5,565 bases of DNA, from NCBI GenBank assembly GCA_020444005.1, contig JAHLLU010000151.1:1-5565 (forward strand). Direction: 5' to 3'. This document shows positions 1 to 5,565 of the stretch, piece by piece (position 1 is the first letter of the stretch; each line of letters opens with the position of its first letter). The notes under the pieces are model-generated. The model saw nothing but the letters and a program-made list of their open reading frames with translations, did no database searches and had not been told where the DNA came from. The DNA comes from an archaeon (GTDB lineage: Archaea > Thermoproteota > Bathyarchaeia > TCS64). The position numbers and the translations under genes were made by a program.

Positions 1-1485
1 TATGCGAAGCTAGCCAAGATACCGTGTATCGAGCCCAGTAATGTCCAAGAGGCAAAAGACATGATAATTGAAGCCTTTGAGCTGAGCGAGAAACTACAGT
101 TGCCTGTGCTCTTCAGGGTTACAGACCGTATATGTCACGCGAAGAGCGATGTTGTGCAGAGCGAGATCAAGCAAAGTACAGCAAAGGCGTCCTTCACTAA
201 GGAAGATTCTCGTTATGTGATGATCGCTCCTAACGCAAGGAAACGGGTTGGATGGCTTAACAATCAAATAGACAAGGCTGCTGCTCTTAGTGAGAACCAC
301 CCAGAGAACAGGGCAGATTACTCTGAGCAAGCAAAGCTAGGCGTAATAGCGTCTGGGGTTCCATATGAGCACACCACAGAGGCTTTAGACGTTCTCGGGT
401 TAAACGACAGGGTCTCGGTTCTCAAACTCACGTTCACATATCCATTGCCCAAGCAGAAGATAGCAGAGTTCCTCAGAAACCACAGCCATATACTGGTAGC
501 TGAGGAGATTGAGCCCATCATCGAGACAGAGGTAAGCAGTATAGCCCATCAAATCGGCTTAGATACATTGGTTCATGGACGCCTTGATGGATATGTGCCA
601 AGGGAACATGAGTTAACACCAGATAGAATCGGTGAGAGTATCGCGAGAATCCTGCACCTAGATGATCCCATGGTCAAGGTTCCAACTTACAAGGCACCCG
701 AGGTCATCAGACGCATACCAAATCTGTGCGCTGGATGCCCCCACGCCGCAAGCTATTATGCTTTGAAAATAGCCAGACGCAAGATGGGGGGAGGCGGAGC
801 AGTAACAGGTGACAGAGGCTGTTACAATCAGGGTACAAATCCGCCGTTGTCTGCCATTGATACCTGTGTCTGTATGGGTGCAAGCATCAGCATGGCATCA
901 GGGCTCAGCCACGCAGGCGTAGAAGGCCCAATAGTGGCTGTAATCGGTGACAGCACTTTCCTCCATAATGGAATACAGCCTCTCATCAATGCTGTTCATA
1001 ACAATGCAAACATCACAGTGATGATTCTCGACAACGGCTGGACCGGGATGACCGGGCACCAACCTAACCCTAATACCGGCATCAATGTTCTCGGTGAACC
1101 GGCTCCAAAGGTCAGTATCGAGAAACTGGTGGAGGCGTGTGGCGTACAGCACCTTCAAGTGGTCTCTCCATATAACGTGGACGAGACCACAGCCGCCATC
1201 GTCTCAGCCATGCAACATGAGGGTCCAGCCGTGGTCGTATCCAGACAAGTCTGCCCAGTCCAAGACCACAGGATAAGACGAAGAAAAGGTGAACACTTAG
1301 AGTTCTCAACATACACAGTGAACACAGACAAGTGCACGGGGTGTCTCTACTGTGTGAATAACATCGGGTGCCCAGCACTCGACGTAACTGATGGTAAGGT
1401 GTCCATCAACCCGGCGCACTGTATCGGATGTGGTGTATGCGCCCAGATATGCCCCACAAGGGCAATCAAGGAGAATAGACAATGA
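1..1485 (+). CDS. iorA: Indolepyruvate:ferredoxin oxidoreductase, alpha subunit (IorA), 5' partial
   Basis: Large subunit of the oxygen-sensitive cytoplasmic enzyme that oxidatively decarboxylates aryl-pyruvates (indolepyruvate, phenylpyruvate, hydroxyphenylpyruvate) to aryl-acetyl-CoA, reducing ferredoxin, in aromatic amino acid breakdown. The frame is open from base 1, so the Met at 61 is internal. 494 residues are visible; the family is usually about 600-650, so roughly 110-150 N-terminal residues are missing. Numbering from the window edge: the end of the pyrimidine-binding half (LPVLFRVTDR, about 34-43); CAGCPH (243-248); GDRGCYNQG (270-278) and DTCVCMGAS (287-295), both typical of IorA; the thiamine diphosphate/Mg site starting at GDSTF (316) and ending LDNGWTGMTGHQ (343-354). 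Two C-terminal [4Fe-4S] ferredoxin motifs follow: CX2CX2CX5CP (Cys 445, 448, 451, 457) and CX2CX2CX3CP (Cys 474, 477, 480, 484). The stop overlaps the iorB start. Family assignment is very secure; exact substrate preference is known only from the family. Confidence 0.97.
   Translation, partial: YAKLAKIPCIEPSNVQEAKDMIIEAFELSEKLQLPVLFRVTDRICHAKSDVVQSEIKQSTAKASFTKEDSRYVMIAPNARKRVGWLNNQIDKAAALSENHPENRADYSEQAKLGVIASGVPYEHTTEALDVLGLNDRVSVLKLTFTYPLPKQKIAEFLRNHSHILVAEEIEPIIETEVSSIAHQIGLDTLVHGRLDGYVPREHELTPDRIGESIARILHLDDPMVKVPTYKAPEVIRRIPNLCAGCPHAASYYALKIARRKMGGGGAVTGDRGCYNQGTNPPLSAIDTCVCMGASISMASGLSHAGVEGPIVAVIGDSTFLHNGIQPLINAVHNNANITVMILDNGWTGMTGHQPNPNTGINVLGEPAPKVSIEKLVEACGVQHLQVVSPYNVDETTAAIVSAMQHEGPAVVVSRQVCPVQDHRIRRRKGEHLEFSTYTVNTDKCTGCLYCVNNIGCPALDVTDGKVSINPAHCIGCGVCAQICPTRAIKENRQ
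1468..1484 (+). promoter_or_regulatory. Shine-Dalgarno site and ATGA start/stop overlap at iorA-iorB
   Basis: AAGGAG (1468-1473) lies 8 bases before the iorB ATG (1482-1484), inside the last codons of iorA. The iorA TGA (1483-1485) overlaps that ATG as ATGA. This fixes the iorB start and points to translational coupling, which would help keep the two subunits in equal amounts. Confidence 0.85.
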
Positions 1486-2075
1486 GTTTTAACATGATAA
1501 TCACTGGAATCGGCGGACAAGGAGTAGTATCCGCCGGAACCATCATCGCGGAAGCCGCCCTACGAGACGGACTAAGAATAAGAAACAGCGACGCCACAGG
1601 CTTAGCCCAACGAGGCGGAAGCGTCCACAGCCAGATCAAAATAGGTACAGACGTGAAAAGCACCATAGTGCACCCGGGTACCGCTGATGTGTTACTCGGG
1701 TTTGAACCCCTTGAGGCATCAAGGTATGCTCACTTGCTGAAACCTGATGGTATCGCTATTGTCAACAGTAAGCCAGTGCTGCCTGTTACCGTGAAGAATG
1801 GGATGATGAGTTATCCTTTGATGGATGAGCTTAAACAGATATTTGATGAGCGTAGCCTCAAGAGTATCTGGGTTGACGCATTAGAGGCATGTGAACGCCT
1901 CGGCAACGTGAGAGTTCTTAACAGCCTTATGATTGGCTACATGGCTGCAAAGGCAAAGCTACCTATCAAGATCGAGACCTTGAAGGAGACGATTATGGCG
2001 AATGTGCCCAAGCGAACCATTGAGCTTAACCTCAAAGCATTTGACTTAGGACTACAACAAGGAGAAGAGGAATGA
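1482..2075 (+). CDS. iorB: Indolepyruvate:ferredoxin oxidoreductase, beta subunit (IorB)
   Basis: Small (gamma-type) subunit of the IorAB complex, the partner of IorA in oxidising aryl-pyruvates to aryl-acetyl-CoA. It is 197 residues, the usual length for the family (about 200), and appears complete. Recognisable motifs in order: GIGGQG (9-14) near the N-terminus, the signature of the pyruvate/ketoisovalerate oxidoreductase gamma domain; GLAQRGGSVHS (40-50), typical of IorB; GFEPLEASRY (73-82); and LNSLMIG (146-152) in the C-terminal helical part. There are no iron-sulfur cysteine motifs, as expected, because the clusters sit in IorA. The ATG at 1482 is supported by the AAGGAG site 8 bases upstream and by the N-terminus starting right before the GGQG strand. 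Its TGA (2073-2075) overlaps the start of the ketoacyl synthase gene, so all three genes are almost certainly on one mRNA. Confidence 0.96.
   Translation: MSFNMIITGIGGQGVVSAGTIIAEAALRDGLRIRNSDATGLAQRGGSVHSQIKIGTDVKSTIVHPGTADVLLGFEPLEASRYAHLLKPDGIAIVNSKPVLPVTVKNGMMSYPLMDELKQIFDERSLKSIWVDALEACERLGNVRVLNSLMIGYMAAKAKLPIKIETLKETIMANVPKRTIELNLKAFDLGLQQGEEE
2059..2074 (+). promoter_or_regulatory. Shine-Dalgarno site and start/stop overlap at iorB-KASIII
   Basis: AAGGAG (2059-2064) sits 7 bases before the ATG at 2072-2074, within the 3' end of iorB. The iorB TGA (2073-2075) overlaps the first of two consecutive ATG codons (2072 and 2075). Spacing favours 2072. The site repeats the AAGGAG used at iorA-iorB and supports coupled translation. 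Confidence 0.8.
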
Positions 2076-3052
2076 TGCGAGCAGGAATAAAGGGCACAGG
2101 AATGTATGTACCCCCCAAGGTACTCAGCAATGATGATCTCGTAGCAATGGGCATCGAGACCACTGATGAATGGATTAGAACCAAAACCGGAATGCAGCTA
2201 AGACACATCGCTGAAGATGATGTATGCACAAGCGACCTAGCGGTCAAGGCTGGTGAAGCAGCACTAAAAGATGCTGGCGTAAAACCGGAGGACGTTGATA
2301 TGCTGATTCTGGCGACGAGTAGCCCAGACGTTATACTGAGCTCTACAGCCGCAATTACTCAAGCTAAGCTAGGGTGTAGTAACTCGGGAGCTTTTGATGT
2401 CAACAGTGTTTGCAGTGGTTTTGTTTACGCTTTTGATATCGGCTCAAGGATGGCTATGGACCCCCATATGGAGAACGTCTTGGTAATCGGAGCCGAGGTC
2501 TACAGCAAGATACTCAACTGGAAGGATAGAACTACCTGTATCTACTTCGGAGACGGCGCAGGGGCAACACTACTCCAGAAAACCGATGAAGGCGGCGTAT
2601 TGGCCTCCTATCTGAAGGCGGATGGTACTGGTGCGAGCGTCATCGAGATACCTGCAGGCGGCACAAGACAACGACTCACAAAGGAACTCATCGGTTCTGG
2701 ACAGGAATATTTCCACATGGATGGACGTGCGGTCTGGAACTTTGCTACCGTAAAATATGGTGAAGCCATCAAGGAGGTTACTAAGCGAGCAGGACTGAAG
2801 GTTGATGATGTTGACTGGGTTATCCCACATCAGTCCAACAGCACCATGATCAAGGTCTGCATGGAGAACCTAGGACTGCCATATGAGAAAGCCTACTTGA
2901 ACCTAGAGAAATACGCTAACTGCGCAGGTGCAAGCATACCCATCGCATTACACGAGGCAGCAAAAGATGGTAGCATCAAGAAAGGTGATATTGTTGCCAC
3001 AGTCGGTTACGGCGGTGGCCTAAGCTGGGGAAGCAACCTCATCAAATGGTAG
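2072..3052 (+). CDS. FabH-like 3-oxoacyl synthase III (KASIII), thiolase superfamily
   Basis: Condensing enzyme of the KASIII type. In bacteria this family joins an acyl-CoA primer to malonyl-ACP, with loss of CO2, to start fatty acid synthesis. At 326 residues it matches family length and appears complete. Visible signatures: N-terminal GTGMYVPPKVLSNDDL (8-23); TDEWIRTKTG (31-40), with the CoA-stacking Trp34; catalytic Cys114 in NSVCSGF; DR-TTCIYFGDGAG (152-164); catalytic His253 in PHQSN; catalytic Asn283 in YANCAGAS; and GYGGGLSWGS near the C-terminus. The Cys-His-Asn triad favours decarboxylative KASIII chemistry over HMG-CoA synthase, which uses Glu-Cys-His. Aligned by eye to E. coli FabH, Phe87 becomes Leu89, and the ACP-docking residues Lys214, Arg249, Lys256 and Lys257 become Asn223, Thr258, Glu265 and Asn266, so use of ACP is doubtful. 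It is co-translated with iorAB, suggesting an aryl- or other acyl-CoA primer (inference). Fold and family are secure; substrate is unknown, so no gene symbol is given. Confidence 0.9.
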   Translation: MMRAGIKGTGMYVPPKVLSNDDLVAMGIETTDEWIRTKTGMQLRHIAEDDVCTSDLAVKAGEAALKDAGVKPEDVDMLILATSSPDVILSSTAAITQAKLGCSNSGAFDVNSVCSGFVYAFDIGSRMAMDPHMENVLVIGAEVYSKILNWKDRTTCIYFGDGAGATLLQKTDEGGVLASYLKADGTGASVIEIPAGGTRQRLTKELIGSGQEYFHMDGRAVWNFATVKYGEAIKEVTKRAGLKVDDVDWVIPHQSNSTMIKVCMENLGLPYEKAYLNLEKYANCAGASIPIALHEAAKDGSIKKGDIVATVGYGGGLSWGSNLIKW

Positions 3053-3053
3053 C

Positions 3054-3527
3054 CTATTTCTTCTTCAAGACTACTGTGGAGTAGGTTTCCTCTATCCAGT
3101 CAATATCTTTTCTATCTAACTTTTTGATGTTATTGGGTTCGACGTTTATTATTACCCGCTCAGGATGATTCTTTGTCTGGTCAAACCAGAAGTAATTCTT
3201 CATCTCTGGGTGCCAATATAGATACCACCATACCCACTTCTCCTCAACTACTTGACGATCCGCAAATGAGGCTCTACCTTGAATCTCATAGAAAACATCC
3301 TTCTTAGGTCCCGGATAAAGAAGAGCTACTTCTGGGTTTTCCTCTATGTCCCGTACTTTTTGAGTCTCTCTGTAGCTTGGGAACCATATCTCATGGGTAG
3401 GGTCCTCGTTGAAGTTTGTCATTGGTCTGCTATGTGTCTCTCCATCTTTTCCATAGGTTATCATGTAGACTATTTTTGCATGTTTGAAGCTCTCAAGAGC
3501 TTCGTCATCGATATTTGTTGTATCCAT
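3054..3527 (-). CDS. Pyridoxamine 5'-phosphate oxidase-like split-barrel flavin-binding protein
   Basis: Small cytoplasmic protein of the FMN-binding split-barrel superfamily, closest in look to the general stress protein 26-type branch. 157 residues from the chosen ATG. Visible signs: N-terminal strands followed by HSRPM (32-36), where the family's Arg contacts the flavin phosphate; IWFPSYRETQKVRDI (47-61) and NPEVALLY (64-71), the typical strand-helix-strand core; GRASF (84-88); a Trp/Tyr-rich helix (98-115); and a closing strand before VEPNNIKKLD (129-138). Family members bind FMN, or in some archaea and actinobacteria the deazaflavin F420, and carry out redox or cofactor-handling reactions; the real substrate cannot be told. 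It lacks the features needed to call it a true PdxH. A TTG at 3539 would add four residues, but the TATA box at 3556-3563 predicts transcription starting near 3533, downstream of that TTG, so ATG at 3527 is preferred. No Shine-Dalgarno precedes it. It converges on the KASIII gene with one base between. Confidence 0.85.
   Translation of the reverse strand: MDTTNIDDEALESFKHAKIVYMITYGKDGETHSRPMTNFNEDPTHEIWFPSYRETQKVRDIEENPEVALLYPGPKKDVFYEIQGRASFADRQVVEEKWVWWYLYWHPEMKNYFWFDQTKNHPERVIINVEPNNIKKLDRKDIDWIEETYSTVVLKKK
3055..3066 (+). terminator. Possible pyrimidine-rich termination tract after the iorAB-KASIII operon
   Basis: Directly after the KASIII stop the plus strand reads TATTTCTTCTTC. Archaeal termination often relies on T-rich stretches without a hairpin, so this could release the operon transcript. 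The same bases encode the Lys-rich C-terminus of the convergent gene, so the composition may be purely coding. No hairpin is visible. This is a weak call. Confidence 0.22.
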
Positions 3528-3555
3528 TGTATATCTCAAATTATCTAGTAAGGGC

Positions 3556-3563
3556 GATTTATA
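3556..3563 (-). promoter_or_regulatory. Archaeal TATA box for the flavin-binding protein gene
   Basis: Read on the minus strand, bases 3563-3556 are TATAAATC, close to the archaeal TATA consensus. Its centre lies about 32-33 bases before the ATG at 3527. With the usual 26-27 base distance to the start site, transcription would begin near 3533-3534, giving a very short leader, consistent with the missing Shine-Dalgarno sequence. No clear purine-rich BRE precedes it. Confidence 0.6.
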
Positions 3564-3569
3564 CGGGTT

Positions 3570-3600
3570 ATCGACTGTTCAATGCTTTAGAACAATTGAT
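3570..3600. promoter_or_regulatory. Imperfect inverted repeat between divergent promoters, candidate operator
   Basis: Left arm ATCGACTGTTC (3570-3580) and the reverse complement of the right arm, ATCAATTGTTC (3590-3600), match at 9 of 11 positions, with a perfect inner TGTTC/GAACA. The 9-base spacer puts the arm centres 20 bases apart, about two helical turns, as expected for a dimeric helix-turn-helix regulator. It ends 6 bases upstream of the minus-strand TATA box and about 11 bases upstream of the plus-strand TATA candidate, a position better suited to an activator than to a repressor. The regulator is not in this window. An RNA hairpin is less likely because the repeat should lie upstream of both start sites. 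Confidence 0.45.
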
Positions 3601-3611
3601 CTATTTGGTAG

Positions 3612-3618
3612 ATATATG
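3612..3618 (+). promoter_or_regulatory. Candidate TATA box for the PH-domain membrane protein gene
   Basis: ATATATG (3612-3618) is centred about 36 bases before the ATG at 3651, which would give a start site near 3641 and a leader of about 10 bases. There is no Shine-Dalgarno in the bases before the ATG (CCGGTAAAAA). A second AT-rich block, CATATACT (3633-3640), is too close to the ATG to drive this start. The match to consensus is modest. Confidence 0.4.
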
Positions 3619-3650
3619 ACCAAGCAGAATATCATATACTCCGGTAAAAA

Positions 3651-4139
3651 ATGACTGGACTCTACCGCGAACAAGTATACGCCCCCCTCTGGGCACGAGG
3701 CACACTGCTAACCGCATTCACCATGACCACAGGGCTCTACATAGCACAAACCCTAACAGGCACCATGATTGGCGAGAACCCTGCCCCCAACATGGTTCTC
3801 CTTACCCTGAGTGCATTATTTGGTGGAATCTACCTGATTTTCCATAGACTTCGAATAGAGTTGGATTACAGAGGCGTGAAACTCAGCTACGGCTTGATGA
3901 CTAGAACAATCCCCTATCTTGACATCGAGCGCGTAGAGTTATCCAAAATCGGTGTCATGGAGTACGGTGGACTCGGTTACAAGCAAAATCATAGAGGTGA
4001 TGTAGCCTACAGTGTCCGCCGAGGCGAGGCGGTTAAACTTGTCACCCGCAGTAAGGGTCCAGTTCTATTTACTCCCCAAGAACCCCGACGAGTCGTGAGC
4101 CTCATCAACGAGATGGGCTCCTTCTCAGCTTCAATATAA
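3651..4139 (+). CDS. Small membrane protein with two TM helices and a PH-like (bPH) domain
   Basis: Protein of 162 residues, probably in the cell membrane, function unknown. After a short N-terminal stretch with APLW (11-14), two hydrophobic segments (about 17-37 and 47-65) form a helical hairpin joined by a polar loop (GENPAP). The remaining 95 or so residues look like a bacterial pleckstrin-homology-like domain on the cytoplasmic side: RIELDYRGVKLSYG (68-81), IPYLDIERVEL (87-97), a glycine-rich EYGGLGYKQNHRG (104-116), VAYSVRRGEAVKLVTR (118-133), then a short strand and a final helix over PQEPRRVVSLINEM. This strand order and the 'Tyr-Gly-Gly ... Ala-Tyr ... Arg-Gly-Glu' pattern are typical of small bPH membrane proteins of unknown role. 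The ATG at 3651 is the first in frame after the promoter region and lacks a Shine-Dalgarno, like its divergent neighbour. It runs tail-to-tail with the PolX gene, 5 bases apart. The domain call rests on pattern only. Confidence 0.75.
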   Translation: MTGLYREQVYAPLWARGTLLTAFTMTTGLYIAQTLTGTMIGENPAPNMVLLTLSALFGGIYLIFHRLRIELDYRGVKLSYGLMTRTIPYLDIERVELSKIGVMEYGGLGYKQNHRGDVAYSVRRGEAVKLVTRSKGPVLFTPQEPRRVVSLINEMGSFSASI

Positions 4140-4144
4140 TAACT

Positions 4145-5565
4145 CTACTTTCTATAACCCTGCACCTTGTCTAGGCTCCAAGTATTAGCCAAATCATCAA
4201 CACCTAGCCATCCACGGCGAGCAACAGCCACACCAAGAGGCAGGAACTCCAGTTGAGATACGCTGTGAGCATCAGATCCAAGGACCAGTTTTACGCCAGC
4301 CTCCTTGGCTCTACGTGCATCAACGTCCCTTAGATCAAGTCTGCTTGGGCTGCAGTTGATCTCCATGAACACTTTTTCATCTGCTGCTGCCTTGAAAATA
4401 GTGTCCAAGTCTACAGGGTAGGGGTTTCTTCTCTGGATGAGTCTCCCTGTGGGGTGTCCTATAACTCGTGTATACGGGTTCTTGATAGCCTTCACTATAC
4501 GGTTTGTGATAGTTGCCATATCTTGCTGCATGCCGGTGTGGATGCTGGCTACCACCCAGTCAAGCTGCTCAAGCACCTCATCTCTATAATCGAGCGAGCC
4601 ATCCGACTTGATGTCACACTCAGTGCCCGCAAGAAGTTTGATCTCACTGTACTCATCATCAAGGCGTCTGATCTCTTCTATCTGTTGCATGAGTTTCTCT
4701 TCACTGAGACCCTGAGCAATAACTAGACTCTGGCTGTGATCTGTGATAGCCATATACTGATGACCCATCTCCACTGCTTTCTCCACCATATCCTCAAGGG
4801 GATCAATCGCGTGACTGTAATCGGTGTGGACATGAAGATCGCCCCTGATATCATCCAAGGTCACTAGTTCTGGTAGCTTATCCTCTATAGCTGCCTCAAT
4901 CTCCCCAGTGTTCTCCCTAAGCTCAGGAGGCATCCACCGCATACCAAGTGCCTCGTATATCTTTGCCTCATCCTCAGCCTCCACCAAAGAGTCATCTTCA
5001 CGCTTGTAGAGCCCATACTCGTTGAGCTTGTACCCCGCTTTGACGCTGATGGTCCGTAGTTTGACGTTATGCTCCTTGCTGCCTGTGAAGTACTGGAGTG
5101 CTGCGCCATAGCTCTCTGGGGGAATTACTCTGAGGTCTACTTGTAGCATGTTTTCGAGGACCACTGTGCTTTTTGTTGGTCCTCTGCCCAGAATCCTGAT
5201 AATCGGTGGCATTGTGCAGAAGTGTTCAGTCACTGTCTCTGGGTCCAAGCTGCTGACTAAGACATCAAGGTCACCCACTGTTTCTTTTCTGCGTCGGGCT
5301 GAGCCAGCTACCTCGACCATTCTGACTGCTGGGTTGTCTTCCATGTAGCTGAGAATGCCTTGTATGATGGGTAATACTTCTCCGAGGAGGAAACGTGTGC
5401 TCCTGTTACGGTACTCGTCTATTGCTTTGAGTATGTTTTCCTCTTTCTTGGATCCAAAGCCCTTGAGTTTTCTGATCTTTTTCTCTTTAGCTGCCTGTTC
5501 AAGCATCTCTATGTTGGTGATTCCAAGCTCCTCGCTTAATCTCATAGCGATCTTGGGCCCAATGC
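4145..5565 (-). CDS. polX: PolX family DNA polymerase with C-terminal PHP phosphoesterase domain, 5' partial
   Basis: Repair enzyme joining a family X DNA polymerase (gap filling, as in base excision repair) to a PHP metal-dependent domain that in bacterial PolX gives 3'-5' exonuclease and AP-site processing activities. The frame continues past the Met at 5545 to the window edge as IGPKIA, and [15 protein letters not shown] is a clear helix-hairpin-helix segment, so the Met is internal. Compared with the usual 570 or so residues, about 95-100 N-terminal residues are missing. Counting from that Met: a further helix-hairpin-helix, [13 protein letters not shown] (27-39); palm motif AGSARRR (80-86) and GDLDVLV (91-97) with metal ligands Asp92 and Asp94; Asp137 in VDLRV; Tyr152-Gly155 (YFTG), the nucleotide-side motif of the family. 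The PHP domain starts at DLHVHTDYS (236-244), with likely metal ligands His238, His240, Asp269 or His270 (ITDHS), Glu309 (GTECDI), His336 (SIHTG), His364 (GHPTGR), and Asp425 and His427 (GSDAHS). Both active sites look intact. Confidence 0.95.
   Translation of the reverse strand, partial: IGPKIAMRLSEELGITNIEMLEQAAKEKKIRKLKGFGSKKEENILKAIDEYRNRSTRFLLGEVLPIIQGILSYMEDNPAVRMVEVAGSARRRKETVGDLDVLVSSLDPETVTEHFCTMPPIIRILGRGPTKSTVVLENMLQVDLRVIPPESYGAALQYFTGSKEHNVKLRTISVKAGYKLNEYGLYKREDDSLVEAEDEAKIYEALGMRWMPPELRENTGEIEAAIEDKLPELVTLDDIRGDLHVHTDYSHAIDPLEDMVEKAVEMGHQYMAITDHSQSLVIAQGLSEEKLMQQIEEIRRLDDEYSEIKLLAGTECDIKSDGSLDYRDEVLEQLDWVVASIHTGMQQDMATITNRIVKAIKNPYTRVIGHPTGRLIQRRNPYPVDLDTIFKAAADEKVFMEINCSPSRLDLRDVDARRAKEAGVKLVLGSDAHSVSQLEFLPLGVAVARRGWLGVDDLANTWSLDKVQGYRK

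Noticed and set aside
61..61. Met at 61 as the true start of iorA
   Set aside because: The frame is open to base 1, and the residues before it (YAKLAKIPCIEPSN) match the IorA family.
94..521. Two overlapping minus-strand open frames (94-330, 318-521)
   Set aside because: They lie fully antisense to well-conserved IorA coding sequence and show no family motif or start signal.
785..798. Possible frameshift at a G-rich run in iorA (GGGGGGAGGCGG)
   Set aside because: The frame reads through as a Gly-rich loop and family motifs continue in the same frame on both sides.
898..1378. Several open frames on both strands over the IorA thiamine-binding and linker region
   Set aside because: IorA motifs are continuous through this stretch; the others are shadows with Cys/Arg/Trp-rich, motif-free translations.
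2072..3052. HMG-CoA synthase as the identity of the thiolase-family protein
   Set aside because: The TDEWI-TG, PHQ-N and Asn283 (YANCAGAS) signatures belong to KASIII. Archaeal HMG-CoA synthase has a different N-terminus and uses a Glu-Cys-His set.
3279..3548. Plus-strand frame of 89 codons that looks hydrophobic and membrane-like
   Set aside because: It is antisense to the flavin-binding protein, starts from a TTG, and runs through that gene's promoter. The hydrophobicity is what the reverse of a charged coding strand gives.
4454..5348. Open frames on the plus strand (4454-4726, 5148-5348) and a second minus frame (4885-5109) inside PolX
   Set aside because: PolX motifs run unbroken on the minus strand through all of them.
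1..5565. A CRISPR array, tRNA or rRNA gene, insertion sequence or new defence system
   Set aside because: No direct-repeat array, cloverleaf, transposase or terminal repeats were seen by eye, and nearly all of the window is explained by metabolic and repair genes.

Overview
This window most likely comes from an archaeon of moderate GC content. The evidence is an indolepyruvate:ferredoxin oxidoreductase gene pair, an archaeal-type TATA box (TATAAATC) correctly spaced from a gene start with no Shine-Dalgarno sequence, and Shine-Dalgarno sites only inside an operon. This mixed leaderless and SD translation pattern is typical of archaea. A FabH-like ketoacyl synthase III and a PolX-PHP repair polymerase are less universal in archaea; they would fit several uncultivated lineages (an Asgard or Bathyarchaeia-like genome is possible), but the sequence alone does not fix the lineage.

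Layout: (1) 1-3052, plus strand, is a tightly coupled operon. It holds iorA (5' end missing), iorB, and a ketoacyl synthase III (KASIII/FabH-like) gene. Each junction is an ATGA-type overlap with an AAGGAG site in front. (2) 3054-3527, minus strand, is a split-barrel flavin-binding (pyridoxamine 5'-phosphate oxidase-like) protein that converges on the operon with one base between the stop codons. (3) 3528-3650 is the only real intergenic region. It is a divergent promoter with a TATA box facing each way and an imperfect 11-bp inverted repeat between them. (4) 3651-4139, plus strand, is a small two-helix membrane protein with a bacterial PH-like domain. (5) 4145-5565, minus strand, is a PolX family DNA polymerase with a C-terminal PHP phosphoesterase domain. 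Its N-terminus lies beyond the right edge.

How the genes may work together: IorAB oxidises aryl-pyruvates from aromatic amino acids to aryl-acetyl-CoA and reduces ferredoxin. The co-translated KASIII could take such an acyl-CoA as primer for a condensation step. By eye, all four basic residues that dock acyl carrier protein on E. coli FabH are replaced here, while the Cys-His-Asn catalytic triad is intact, so an extender carried on CoA is a plausible inference. The right half (flavin protein, PH membrane protein, PolX) has no evident link to that pathway. I see no mobile element, CRISPR array, RNA gene or clear new defence system.
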